NCBI GenBank assembly: GCA_947462335.1
Contig: OX381721.1
Location: forward strand, 1,364,001 to 1,428,000
DNA length: 64,000 nt
Origin: Harmothoe impar
Lineage: Eukaryota > Annelida > Polychaeta > Phyllodocida > Polynoidae
Direction: 5' to 3'
The notes under the pieces are model-generated. The model was given only the letters and a program-made list of their open reading frames with translations. It was not told the DNA's origin and ran no database searches. Of this stretch, positions 41,241-53,165 are shown in pieces (position 1 is the first letter of the stretch; every line of letters begins with the position of its first letter). Both the position numbers and the translations under genes were made by a program.

Positions 41241-43778
41241 ACCTTATCCACATAATGCAACATAATGCAACTTGCAAATCAGCATGATGTATGGATGTAG
41301 CCCTGGTGGCTCTAGGGCTGGTGCAGTGCAAAGTCTGGATTTGGCAAATGTCAGGTTTTGGGCTGGCATGTGCCAAGTGGGTCTTCCTTATAAAAGGGTT
41401 CAACGGAATACGGGGCCTTTCAAGGCCAATCTGTCGGGCAAATACACAACTTAAACAAATTTGGAAATGGAGGGCAAAAGGGAGAACAATGCCTGCAATA
41501 AGCCCTACATGATATGCCATCCATTTTCTGATTAGATATATCCTACATTTTGCATAATATTATTGATCATAGAACTATATTGATATAGCATTACATTGCA
41601 CAGCCTTATTGCAGTACAGCACAACCCATTTATAACATGGTTAGTAGGTCTAAGTGAATTGACCATATTACACAGGGGCACCCATCATATTACCATGTTA
41701 ACCTTCATATCCCTGCTTGTGCCAATGGAAAATTGGCTGGTATGATTTATTTTGGTGTAATCTAGATTCTGTTCCTCCAGTGGCATATTTATTGAACACT
41801 GAAGCTAGCTAGGTAGTTATCATAGAAAGTATCCTATAAAGCATTCCATGGGGAGATAGGAAGTCCCTGTTTGATTGATTGGTTTTTATTTTACTTGGTT
41901 TACATCACAACATGGAGCGCTTTTAAACAAAACCAAGAGAATAGACATTTCTGTAGATGACTATATGGGCCAAACATGGTGTAACTTGCCTTGCCGAATA
42001 CTAGAGATTCATTTCACAACCTGTGATTGGGGATTACCATTGACATCTAATATATCCCAATATCGATTATCACTTTTTAGATTTGGTAGTAGGTCTTCCT
42101 CAGAAAAATATGGGTGCGGGGGGGGTGGGTGAAGGGCAAATTCATATTTCCATCATGATGTGAAAGTGTAATAGAATGTTAATTCAGCCAGAATCGGACT
42201 AAAATTAGTTTTATCATTCAAATTAAAGTGATAGATATTACCATACTCTTCAGACTGAAGTTAGTTCTACTTGGACTATTTACATGATTCTTATAGTTTT
42301 AGAAATGTTCCTAGACTGCTTTTCAAGGATTGTATCAATATTTTGCTTTTGTCGATGCGATAATCTGAATTTTGAAAATGACGGTGTATTGATATGGCGA
42401 GTATTGATAACATTTCTACGTGTGTCCATCAGGTCTCAGCCTCCTAAATGAGGTTATCCTGTGTCAAAGACTGCTGTGGGGCAGAGCCTCATCCGGTTAA
42501 AGTAACCTCCGTCTTTGAAGTCTGGTGGGGGTGTCACACATCCTGCCCCCACAACCAGACAGCCCCCTGGTGGCAGGCCCTGATAGCAGCCACCACTACT
42601 TCCTACAGCCACCCAACTGTGAGCAATGGCCAGTGAGACTCACTGGAAGCTCAGCATTATGGGTAAATTGTGATTTTATGTGCCGTAATCAATCAGATGC
42701 ATAATGGCCACCCTGGGATGAAATCAAGGATAGAGGGGGACAGCTGTTTCTATTTGAGGATTGCCTTCCCCTCGGGTGGAATTGATTTAATCGAACTAAA
42801 AGTCAAATCATATCATTTACGGTGGTAAAAGAAGTGATGATTTGATAGACAGCTCCATTCTCAGGGGGGAGGTAATGATAGGGCAATGCTGGAATAGACA
42901 GGACATTAAACTGCCGATCTGACTCACATACTAGGTCTACCAGTTTTTTCATGAAACATTATAAATATTTAGAAACATACTGACATCTGATTTCCCTCCA
43001 GATATTACTATATATTGTACATTTATATAGTGTGTGCTAAATCAGTGAAAATTGCCCTGGAAGAAGCAAAGAGGAAGATAAAGAAACCAAAAGGAGGCCA
43101 AAAAGCAACCTGGATGTCTGTGCTGGAAAAAGATCTGTAAGCACAAAACTTGACACTAGAGGGAGCCACCGAGTTAGCATACAACAGAGACGCATGGAGG
43201 AGGGTGGTGCGCAAATGCTAGATGCACCACGTGCATGCGCACTTCGTGCGTAACAGAGAGCGTGCTAAATCTGGGCTGATCCATCTGGGCTCCCACTGGT
43301 AGCCCTGGACAAAAAGGACCAAAACCCAGGGTGAGCAAACCAGCTTGCCCAAAGAAAAAACATACATGGGCCCGATTCAACCCCTCCCCCCGCCCCCATC
43401 CAATGTGCTTAGTATTCAGCTTAAAGACTCTGGTATAATACCTGAGAACTGCACCCTACATGAGTAAACTACTGGTCACCAACCGGGCTGATACATAAAG
43501 ATGAGACGTCTGCAATCAGACCTGGACCGGCCTGGACATTCCAGGACCTTCTCGACCACAGGTAGAAGAGCCCACAGGGAAGGTTCTTTCCACTGGAGGA
43601 AGGTAGCCTGCTCAGTGGGCACCCAGCCGATATCTCTGGGGAGATAAGGGCCTCCGGTAGAGCTAGTATACCTAGCATTGTCTACTGTACACAAGTTAAT
43701 CATTTTCTGCAAATAATGTTTGGATCATACAACAACATCTCTGTAGCCTAAAATTTTAATGAAATTTAAATTTTCAAA
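41241..43778. other. mostly featureless
   Basis: Apart from the old repeat piece at 41640-41800 (similar to 16166-16345), I see no gene or array. Reading frames are all below 90 codons. Confidence 0.5.
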
Positions 43779-44198
43779 ATTATTCCAGAACCAATCTGGA
43801 TGAACAAGTAGACTAGTTTAGTAAAGAAGTCAATTGGCCAAACAGTTTAATCTGGCAAGAATATTATTCCAGAACCAATCTGGATGAACAAGTAGACTAG
43901 TTTAGTAAAGAAGTCAATTGGCCAAACGGTTTAATCTGGCAAGAATATTATTCCAGAACCAATCTGGATGAACAAGTAGACTAGTTTAGTAAAGAAGTCA
44001 ATTGGCCAAACGGTTTAATCTGGCAAGAATATTATTCCAGAACCAATCTGGATGAACAAGTAGACTAGTTTAGTAAAGAAGTCAATTGGCCAAACGGTTT
44101 AATCTGGCAAGAATATTATTCCAGAACCAATCTGGATGAACAAGTAGACTAGTTTAGTAAAGAAGTCAATTGGCCAAACGGTTTAATCTGGCAAGAAT
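43779..44198. repeat. 84-bp tandem repeat, 5 units
   Basis: Five copies of an 84-bp unit starting attattccagaaccaatctg are nearly identical. The first differs by cagttt for cggttt. High identity implies recent expansion. Confidence 0.95.
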
Positions 44199-44929
44199 AT
44201 CTAAGATATGCTTATGTATAGAACTGCCAGATGAAAGCAGCCAAGTGATCAGGGGTGTTGGATTATAGAGAACCAGATCGTCCAGATTTCACTGTATAGC
44301 ACAATAAAAATATACACATGGTAACTTATGGCCTACAAATTGTAGTATTTAGAAAAAGTACACATCAGAATGCCTGTAGTTAATCAGGGAAATAGTAGTG
44401 TCAACGCAGTCAACCTGCCATCCCCCACACAGTGACAGGCCACCAAACGAGGCCCCATCTCGTGTACCAACAAACCAAGCATACCCAGCATACTACCATA
44501 CATGGCATACCTTTTATGTCAGATTGAGAAAAAACTCTTTTATAAAGTAAAGAGACCTAAAAGATGATAGCTTAAGCATACTTTATCCCATCCCATTGGG
44601 GATTCGCTGGATCTATACCTTCAAAATTGGATGCCTTCTTCTGATCAATACAATGAGAATAGGGTCACTGCATGGCACTGCCGGCACCTAGCCAGGCTAA
44701 CAATGGTCAGGGCCCTGACAGAAAAGCCACAGAACGCAGCTTTAGCCATAGGCAGTTTCCAGCCTTCATACATCAAGATGTGGTAGCATCCAGCTATCCC
44801 AAGTCTGTAAAGATAGTATGCCCCAGCTGCCATGACTCAGTGAGTGGTGGAAAATCTCTAGTCTTGCATTGGTCTGGAGATATTGGGTACATGGAGTTGA
44901 CCCCCAGTACCTTACCCATTATACACTTC

Positions 44930-45642
44930 AGTAGTATAGTATGTATCGGAACGGGACTATAGTTAAGTACTGTTTATTACTCAATCGACCTGCAGCCAAT
45001 CAGAGGCCTCCCTTTTGGCGGGAAATTCAAAAGCAGCCAATGAGAGGCCTCCCTTTTGGCGGGAAATTCAAATAGGTCACGTGACCGGAAGTGACCTACT
45101 TCCGGTCACGTGACCTTTGGGCGGGAAATTCAAATAGGTCACGTGACCGGAAGTGACCTACTTAAGAGGGTCACGTGACCACCATGTTGGCGGGAAATTC
45201 AAATAGGTCACGTGACTGGAAGTGACCTACTTAAGGGGGTCACGTGACTACTAGGTTGGCGCGAATTTCAAAATAAGTCACTTGAGATTTTTATGGATAA
45301 ATAAATTTTAAAAAAGAAAAAAAGCAAGCTGAAAGCTTGCTAAAATTTTTTTTAAAAATGCGGCTCTTTTTTTCTAGGAGGGAGGGGGGGGAGGGGCACT
45401 CTGGGGGGCACTCTTTAAGATGCATGGGGGGGAGGGGGGGGAGGGGGGGAGGGGAAGGGTTTTTTAAGAGTGAGACTCGCTTCTCTGCCCTCTCTTTTAG
45501 AGGGCAGAGAGGCGAGTCTACTTACAATGAAAGGTATCATGATTGCGTTTATGATGATGTGCATCATGATGTGACTATCTTACAACCCTATAAGAAATAA
45601 GCAAGACATGGGCGTACTTACACGGGCTATTTGTAAACTAAT
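44930..45642 (+). repeat. left terminal inverted repeat
   Basis: Reverse complement of 55308-56020. From the outside in it has two CCAAT boxes (44994, 45037) and five GGCGGGAA-type E2F-like sites (near 45017, 45058, 45120, 45188 and 45258). Six CACGTG E-boxes and CCGGAAGTG ETS-like sites lie between 45070 and 45250. G-rich tracts (45378-45460) and a perfect hairpin agactcgcttctctgccctc / gagggcagagaggcgagtct (45472-45518) follow. Confidence 0.95.
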
Positions 45643-45850
45643 TTCTCTTGAATCTATTAACAGCTCACATTTTTTTCTTAGATGACATCTGACAGCTGCT
45701 TGCTAGGTTAAGATATTGTTAAATAAACAACTTGGAAAGCTAATTACAGTTTTCTGGCTTGAAATATAGTCTTTCAACAGACTTTTTTTCTCATCTTACA
45801 CAGAGGCAAATATCAGAGACACCCAATGGCGCTTAAACTGCTCTCAGCCA

Positions 45851-46121
45851 AGGGTCGGGCACTGCTGGACTATAATAGACGGGTCAAGGACCGTTCTACT
45901 GTGGGTCAGGCTAGGTCGGACATTCAATAACGCGACTTTAGCAAAACTTGCTTGAAAGTCTGACCATGCGAGATCCTTATGCCCCAGTCTGTCAATGCTG
46001 TCCAGACTTTCAAGCAAGGTTGTCAAAGACCTACCTGTCATTGAATGTCCGACTTAGCCTGCCTGACCCTCAGTAGAACGGTCCTTGACTCATCTATTAT
46101 AGTCCAGCAGCGCCCGACCCT
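45851..46121. repeat. inverted repeat with about 112-bp arms
   Basis: 45851-45962 and 46003-46121 are imperfect reverse complements (agggtcgggc…gaaagtctg) around a 40-bp spacer. Only the right arm is present in the truncated copy (17460-17575), so the inversion duplication is specific to this copy. Confidence 0.85.
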
Positions 46122-46419
46122 TGTATGAGAGGGGTATTGACACCATTGGCTGACTCTGATAATTCGCCTGTGTGCACGGGGGGAGGAGAGGGTTTACAGC
46201 TTGCGCTTATAGAGCACTACTAGTGGAGGTTTGGATGAGGAGGCTATGACATATGATGTTTGTCTTAAAAAATAGCCATGGCGCATGTCGATGTCGCTTA
46301 ATTATGCTCATATCTCATGTCGATTTTAAGAATTGCTCATGTCACCTGTCACTGTGTTTTTCAAGCTTCATGTCAAATGTCACTAGGCTTCATCTCGACT
46401 TTAGTGGTCCACACCGCCG

Positions 46420-46780
46420 CTGCTGCTGCTGCTGCTGTCGGTGCTGCTGCTTGTGCTGCTTGTGCTGCTCATGCAGCAGCTGCTGGCTGCTTGTGCTGCT
46501 GCTGCTGCTGCTGACAGATGCTACTGCTTGTGCTACTGCTCGTGCAGCAGCTGCCAGCAGCTGCTGAAGCAGCTGCCAGCAGCTGCTGGCTGCTTGTGCT
46601 GCTGACAAGGTCATGGGGGCTGCTGCTGACGATGTCACGGATGCTGCTGACAAATGCTACGGCTTGTGCTGCTCGTGCTGCTTGTGCTGCTGAAGTCGCT
46701 GCCAGCTGCTTGTGCTGCACGTGCAGCTGCTGCTGAAGCCGCTGCTAGATGCTGCTGCTTGTGCTGCACGAGACTGAGTA
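46420..46780. repeat. degenerate CTG/GCT-rich tract
   Basis: Corresponds to 17920-18145 in the truncated copy but is longer. The short frames over it are low-complexity Ala, Ser and Gln runs. Confidence 0.85.
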
Positions 46781-47307
46781 GCCGCTATTCGGCGTTTCAC
46801 TCCTTATGTACCCTGTCCTAGTTAATCCTCTTAAACGGCTGAAAAGGCTCTCTCAGCACAGAGACTCTACTCAATGTAAGAGATCAGTTAAGTAAGTTTT
46901 CACATGCCACCTGACTACTGCGGGAGGGTTTAGACTTAAGCAGCTTAGTGCACACACGTGTCTGTTAGAAAAGCTACCTGCACACCTGCCTTCCTTTTTC
47001 ACTAGTATTTACCCCCTGCCGACTTATAAGGCACTTATACACGCCTTCTTGCTTCTAGAGCTAAGCTGACTGGCAGCTATTTTAAAAGAGAATACTCGTT
47101 ACCTGTATAACGGATAAGGGGGTTATGAGATTAGCGTGTGTATACAAAAAAAACAAAAAAAAAGCTACAGGGGGCGCGTGTCTGTCTGTGAGGTAGAGAC
47201 CATGTGGTAAGCGACTCAAGTGTAAAACAACAGCACCTCCTCTTGTCGCAGTGAGTGGTGTGGACGGCGGCTGGCTAGTTGAATTTAAGCGTCAGCTTGA
47301 AAGATAA

Positions 47308-47565
47308 GGCCAAATAAAAAAAAAGGTTTGTTTCAGGTCACCCGACCAACCCTAGCAAAACAGGGTCGACCCTACGTTTTTTTAAGCAAGTTTGAAGAAA
47401 ATTTCATATTTTTATACTTTTTGGGTCATTTTTAGAATTTCCACGGAGGATGGCTAGTACTTTCATGTTAAAAAAATAAAATAAAATAAAATAAAAATCC
47501 GACCTACCGACTCCAGTCTTTCTGCCCATGTTACCTGAAACATACCTTTTTATTTTTTTTTGGCT
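47308..47565. mobile_element. MITE family 1, copy 3, with empty site at 19636
   Basis: Starts ggccaaataaaaaaaaaggt, ends …ttttttttggct, and is flanked by TAA. The truncated element copy has the uninterrupted site agataatccgt at 19632-19643, which proves the boundaries and the 3-bp duplication. Confidence 0.9.
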
Positions 47566-47828
47566 TAATCCGTTCACGGGCTGGCGCGTCACACCTGTCG
47601 TTAATCACCCCCTGTAGTCTTTGTATACACAGGTGACTCGGCTTTATCTCTTCACCAGCTATAATCCCATATACATGTAGCGCACGTTACACTCGTTAAT
47701 TCTCTTTTCATGCTGATGGATTAGGGGTGGAAGGGTTCAGGTGAAAAGCGATTTGATTCTCTCTGGAAGAGGGTTGGAGCTCTAGGTGAAAACAAGCTTA
47801 GAACATCCAGATTAGCTGCTCTCTCGGC

Positions 47829-47979
47829 TATATAAAGAGCTTCATTTTTTCTAATCTCTGCCCACTTCGTCTTGTTGTACACTATCAGTCACGAGGCAGA
47901 CGCTGGAAGTAGCAGATGTTTGCAGTATGGTTTACACAGAGGTTACCTGCTAATAGGATTTTGTCAGAATAGGGTGAGT
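47829..47979 (+). promoter_or_regulatory. TATA promoter, leader and splice donor (copy 2)
   Basis: TATATAAAG (47829-47837) and, 145 bp on, AGG|GTGAGT (donor at 47974-47979). Same unit as at 19898 and 51607. Confidence 0.5.
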
Positions 47980-48720
47980 TGCTATTAAAATGAACATTTT
48001 AAATGGTTTGTTAATATGGTATCTGATGTTAATGAGCTAACACCTAACATTGAGGATTATGACCTCCCAGAGGGACGTCTCGCTAAATTCTCCAGTCTTG
48101 ACTATAGTCTTAACTGTCTAAAGACTGTGGAGCGCGTTAATGGGGGGCCTCCTTACTAATTTCACTTGACCAGGCCGGCAGGGTCAACTAGGCTAGGTAA
48201 TTACAACCACAAGGGTGGCTACTCAACATGCAAGTAGACCTACTACTACGAGATTGTCTTTTGACCACTCTGCTGCCGCCTGCTGGTCTGGCCATTACAT
48301 GCTCTAGTATAGTTCTCCGCTCTTTTCGTCAGATGACGCCACAATAGGGTTTTTGTACATTTCCACGATACTCGCGAACATTTTAAACGCATAATGACCT
48401 ATAATAAGCAACAAAGCACACTTCTAATATATTGAATATAAGAAACATGTCAACGCTGTGTATTTCTGATAGAATGAGGCAGATTCTTTGAAATATCAAC
48501 TAAACTATAGTGAGATTGAAAATACTACACCATATCTAAAGCGATATAAAAGCTATATAAAGTCAGAACTTCTCACGGAACGGCATCTGCAACAGATCAC
48601 TCAACCATTCGTCTTGAAATGCCACACAGGGTTCCCGTCCAACAGGACTCTGAGCCTTGACGCTTTTGAGGAAGGTTTGATCTCATGCTGCTTAACATGT
48701 GGTGTAATTAATCAACACCG

Positions 48721-48758
48721 CGGCCCCTCTTTAGGGGCCACACAATAAACAAAGAATA
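48721..48758 (+). terminator. hairpin plus AATAAA module, copy 1
   Basis: The 7-bp stem GGCCCCT-CTTT-AGGGGCC (48722-48739) is followed by ACACAATAAAC and an A-rich tail. It is identical over 38 nt at 49872-49909 although the surroundings have diverged. It resembles a histone-type 3' stem-loop but has one extra pair and a CUUU loop. Confidence 0.5.
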
Positions 48759-49871
48759 AAAAAGGGTAGACCTTAGGTTTAAAGTGAATCTCCCAGGATT
48801 TTGGCGAAGTCGACAAAGGGGTAGATAACAGATTAAACTGCAAGAGACTATACGCAAACCTTGATACTCTCAGAGGGGGAGCCCCATATTGCGGACTTGT
48901 GGTCAGATCTATCCCTTCTAGGGGGCAGGTTGCATGTCGTAAATGTCTACTACAGACATTGGGATATATTGTTAATCTTACTCTAGGGTCTCCATAATTA
49001 GACCCTGAATCCGTTGTTAAACGGGTGTGAGGGGGTGGTAACTAATACTTATGAGATGTTAGCTTAGTTCATAGTCTCCTTACCAATTTTCACTTGACCA
49101 GGCTGGCAGAGCCAACTAGTCTAGGTAATTATAACCACAAGGGCGGCTACTCAAGATCCAAGTAGACCTACTACTACGAGATTGTCTTTTTGGTCCTTCT
49201 GCTGCTTAGTTATTACATCCTCCAGTCTAGCTCGCCACACCCTTTGAGCAGCACCACCATTGCCTCGGTAAAAGTGTAGGGTGTGTGCTTTCCACCTTCA
49301 GGCATCCATAGATTCGATCACTATCACCCCCCTTGAAATGACTTCAGCTGTTATTTAGGGCGTAAAGCCACCAACCAAGTCCCTGTCAAAAGATGTGAAT
49401 AACGAAACGCGCTAGTATAGTTCTCCGCTCTTTCGTCAGATGGTGCCACAATAGGGGTTTTGTACATTCCTACGATGCTCGCGAACATTTCAACGCATAA
49501 TGAGCTACATAGGCAACAAAGCGCGCTTCTAATATATTAAAATATAAAAAACAATTCAATATTGTGTATTTCTGATAGAAATGAGGCGGTTTCCTTAAAT
49601 ACCAACTAAACTATAGCGAGATGAAAAATACCACACCATATCTAAGGCTTTATAAAAAACTATAGAAAGTCAGAACCTCACACGGATCAGCATTCTGTCT
49701 GCAACGGATCACCCCTGACCCACTGGTCCTCGCATGCCACACACGGCTCTGCCGTGTTTGAGCTTTGAGGTATCACCCATCAAGTGATCCATGCCGCCCA
49801 ACATGAAGCGTAATTAATAGCTGCTGTTGCATAGCACAGTGGCAGCATCTAACTAACTCTAAAGAGTTAGT

Positions 49872-49909
49872 CGGCCCCTCTTTAGGGGCCACACAATAAA
49901 CAAAGAATA
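49872..49909 (+). terminator. hairpin plus AATAAA module, copy 2
   Basis: Same 38-nt module as at 48721-48758. A second hairpin, actaactctaaagagttagt (49852-49871), immediately precedes it. Confidence 0.5.
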
Positions 49910-50187
49910 CCCTGAATCTGGGACCTGCGGGCGAGGGCCCCAACTGTGAAGTCATTATTGGCCACATTGGTAATATCAATTAAAACTTTAGACAACACCC
50001 ACCTTAAGTATCATTAACGGACAATATCAATAAACTTAGCATCCGCCTGGTTACCACATTTAGCACCAATTTTACAACTCACAGGGGCCACCCTTGAAAA
50101 TAACACTAGCCTCACCGCGCTTTTTATTGCTCTGCTGATTTCTCCAATCCAAAACATGGGGTATCTAGTCTAGCTGTGAGCTCATTG

Positions 50188-50590
50188 GGCCAAACAAAAA
50201 AATAATGCGTGTTCAGGTAACATGGTCCAAAAAAAAAAATAGGGTAGGTCGGTCGATTTTTTTTTTTTTAGGATTTTTTTTTAGGGTTTTGAGATGAGTT
50301 GTATGGGAGAATCACATTGTATAGAGTTGTTATTTGATAATGTAGGACCAATATCTGTCTAATTAAGCCATTATCAGCACTGTTTTTGTCATAGAAAGGA
50401 TTTCCTCCCTTCTTATCTTTCAAATGATGACAAATAGGATAGTTGAAGGTCATTAGGTACTCCTTTCCCCTTTGGTGATAACCTAGATCAGGAAAAGTCT
50501 AAAAAAAAAAAAATCTAAAAAAGATTAAGGTCAAGCCAAAATGATAGGGTCGGTCGGGTTACCTGAACACAACTTTTTTTTTGTTTGGCC
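50188..50590. mobile_element. MITE family 1, copy 4
   Basis: Ends ggccaaacaaaaaaa and tttttttttgtttggcc. Inner agggtaggtcggtcg and gatagggtcggtcgggtta match copy 1. The interior is longer than in other copies. Target duplication is unclear (TTG/TTA). Confidence 0.75.
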
Positions 50591-51037
50591 TTAGGTAAGT
50601 CCTTTGTCGACCTCGCCGGCAAGTCCCGGATTCAGTATAGAAAGACTAAGGGGACGGGGGGTAGGTCTTTAGGTTTAGTGCTATCTGTGTCATTAGACCA
50701 TTTAAGTGACATGTGACACTAGCATTCTTAAAAATCGACATGCGACATGAATAAGAAATTCTCAATTACGGTGCCCCTACATTTTCCCCCTTAGTGACAC
50801 TATTAGTATTATAGTAGTACCGAGAACTACCCTCTTTTTTTTTTTTTTTTTTTTTTTTAGAAAACTAAGTAAAAATATCCTTCTTCATGTCCAGTTACAT
50901 ACAATGCCGATCAATTTGACACTGTAGCAGCCTGTCTCCATATCTGTATGCTGCATAAATGCACAATACACGGTTCTGCACGCACTTAAACCAAGGCTAA
51001 CATGGTTGACCTATATAGATGTGATACTCTCGTTTTC

Positions 51038-52197
51038 GGGGCTAGTAGAAATTAGGCGTCTAATACGGACGTTCCGGGTTCGAACCCTCACTAAGTTTTA
51101 GTCAAGACGTCTAGCCACGTCGCCTAAGGCGACGAAAGCGCGTCAAAGCGTTTACAGGGTTCGAACCCGTGAGCTGCTCCTTGGGGCTGCAAAAAACGCT
51201 TAGACATTTTTAGAATTTCCACGGAGGATGGCTAGTACTTTCATGTTAAAAAAATAAAATAAAATAAAATAAAAATCCGACCTACCGACTCCAGTCTTTC
51301 TGCCCATGTTACCTGAAACATACCTTTTTATTTTTTTTTGGCTTAATCCGTTCACGGGCTGGCGCGTCACACCTGTCGTTAATCACCCCCTGTAGTCTTT
51401 GTATACACAGGTGACTCGGCTTTATCTCTTCACCAGCTATAATCCCATATACATGTAGCGCACGTTACACTCGTTAATTCTCTTTTCATGCTGATGGATT
51501 AGGGGTGGAAGGGTTCAGGTGAAAAGCGATTTGATTCTCTCTGGAAGAGGGTTGGAGCTCTAGGTGAAAACAAGCTTAGAACATCCAGATTAGCTGCTCT
51601 CTCGGCTATATAAAGAGCTTCATTTTTTCTAATCTCTGCCCACTTCGTCTTGTTGTACACTATCAGTCACGAGGCAGACGCTGGAAGTAGCAGATGTTTG
51701 CAGTATGGTTTACACAGAGGTTACCTGCTAATAGGATTTTGTCAGAATAGGGTGAGTTGCTATTAAAATGAACATTTTAAATGGTTTGTTAATATGGTAT
51801 CTGATGTTAATGAGCTAACACCTAACATTGAGGATTATGACCTCCCAGAGGGACGTCTCGCTAAATTCTCCAGTCTTGACTATAGTCTTAACTGTCTAAA
51901 GACTGTGGAGCGCGTTAATGGGGGGCCTCCTTACTAATTTCACTTGACCAGGCCGGCAGGGTCAACTAGGCTAGGTAATTACAACCACAAGGGTGGCTAC
52001 TCAACATGCAAGTAGACCTACTACTACGGGGCTAGTAGAAATTAGGCGTCTAATACGGACGTTCCGGGTTCGAACCCTCACTAAGTTTTAGTCAAGACGT
52101 CTAGCCACGTCGCCTAAGGCGACGAAAGCGCGTCAAAGCGTTTACAGGGTTCGAACCCGTGAGCTGCTCCTTGGGGCCTGCAAAAAACGCTTAGACA
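51038..52197 (+). repeat. 822-bp copied block between 169-bp direct repeats
   Basis: 51038-51206 and 52028-52197 are near-identical direct repeats. Each has two B-box-like palindromes gggttcgaaccc and a small gtcgcc/ggcgac hairpin. Between them, 51206-52027 matches 47428-48249 over the same 822-bp length. The copy includes the right half of MITE copy 3 and the TATA, leader and donor unit. Confidence 0.9.
51607..51757 (+). promoter_or_regulatory. TATA promoter, leader and splice donor (copy 3)
   Basis: Part of the 822-bp copied block, identical in design to 47829-47979. Confidence 0.45.
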
Positions 52198-52640
52198 CTG
52201 AAATCCCATAGGGAAAAAATTTTGGGTTTTTGGACTTTAGGCCTTAATTTGAGGGTGATCCCGGGCTGATAGAAAAATAATTCTTGGACGAGCGGATAGC
52301 TCTGGATCTCTTTTATCTAAAACAGCGAAAAATTGATTATGGTTTCGCCGCAATTCATCCGAACGGGGGGTAATCAGCCCCCCCCTCTGCCAATGAAGGC
52401 AGTGAATCTTGGCAACCGTGCAATCACTCACGGCCACCGCGACGAACCGACAGAAGAGATCGGCATCTTAGTATGATTCGTGTGACCTACTTAGAGGCTC
52501 ACACGGTGGAGGTGTGTCCGGCGTTCGGCGCGCTGATTGGCTACTGGTAGGAGGCGCTGTGCCGCGTCAAGAACTTCACCTATTTGGGGCGGCTGTTAAA
52601 GGCGCACTGAGTTGAGGTGCACCTTTAAGCAAGAGCGCGA
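52198..52640. other. unassigned GC-richer stretch
   Basis: Less AT-rich than its surroundings, with a ctgattggct (CCAAT) box near 52533. No ORF or known RNA could be recognised. Confidence 0.4.
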
Positions 52641-52645
52641 TCCGG

Positions 52646-52736
52646 CCTAGTCTTGCGGACCTCTGTTTGGAGAGTGTAGCGGGCGGCTATGTCGCGCTCT
52701 CCAACCACAGGCTTAACAGTGGTCCGCAAGACTAGA
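52646..52736. repeat. stem-loop with 15-bp perfect stem
   Basis: ctagtcttgcggacc pairs with ggtccgcaagactag. Inside, ctgtttggagag pairs with ctctccaaccacag with mismatches. It could be a cruciform or structured RNA. Confidence 0.8.
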
Positions 52737-52934
52737 GTGCAAGACGCGTGCACACACAGACCGAACAGACACACACAGACCCACACACCCACACACTCCT
52801 ATCAGTGAGACGTCTAGCAGATTCGGGAGAGGCGACCAGGGAGGTACTCTCGGCTAGCGGCCACTAATTGACTGTTTAGATAAGGCACAGAAACAAGGGT
52901 GATGACAGACTACGTGTTCAAGCAGCCAACATGC

Positions 52935-53165
52935 CCTGACACTTGATAATGGGTGTGGACCGCTAAATTCGATATGGTGACATGACCATTTCTTATAATC
53001 GACAAACGACATGAGGTCTAATGACAAGTGACATGAGGCCCAAAAAATCATAGTGACAGGTGACATGAACATTTCTTAAAATCGACATGGGATATGAACA
53101 TTATTAAGTGACATTGCCATGTGACATGGTCATTTTCTAAGATCGACATTCGACATGGGGACCCC
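52935..53165 (-). repeat. inverted copy of the gtgacatg/atcgacat motif tract
   Basis: A degenerate series of gtgacatg and atcgacat steps, starting gtgtggaccgctaaattcga. It is the reverse complement of 46250-46415 and 17760-17920, so inverted symmetry of the element extends beyond its TIRs. A related trace is at 50700-50765. Confidence 0.75.

Larger units (their letters stand above)
48140..49909 (+). repeat. internal direct duplication (48140-48758 and 49076-49909)
   Basis: Two diverged copies share cttgaccaggc(t/c)ggcag, gtagacctactactacgag, gttctccgctctt and tctaatatatt blocks in order. Both end in an identical 38-nt hairpin module. The second copy has acquired a SINE-like insertion (about 49262-49400). 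An 86-codon frame (48488-48748) in the first copy is not kept in the second, so I do not call it a gene. Confidence 0.8.

Noticed and set aside
40826..41287. 153-codon ORF as a host gene
   Set aside because: It lies over a dispersed repeat whose relative at 63505-63750 does not keep the frame.
48488..48748. 86-codon plus-strand ORF as a gene
   Set aside because: The parallel copy at 49560-49800 does not keep the frame, and the ORF ends inside the hairpin module.
48721..48758. True replication-dependent histone 3' end
   Set aside because: The stem and loop deviate from consensus, and no histone reading frame lies upstream. Kept only as a histone-like module.
49950..50185. Nuclear copy of mitochondrial 12S rRNA
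   Set aside because: Only ggggtatctagtctag resembles the conserved 12S block. The flanking sequence does not fit.
51038..51206. Functional tRNA genes
   Set aside because: gggttcgaaccc palindromes mimic B boxes, but the acceptor and D arms do not pair.
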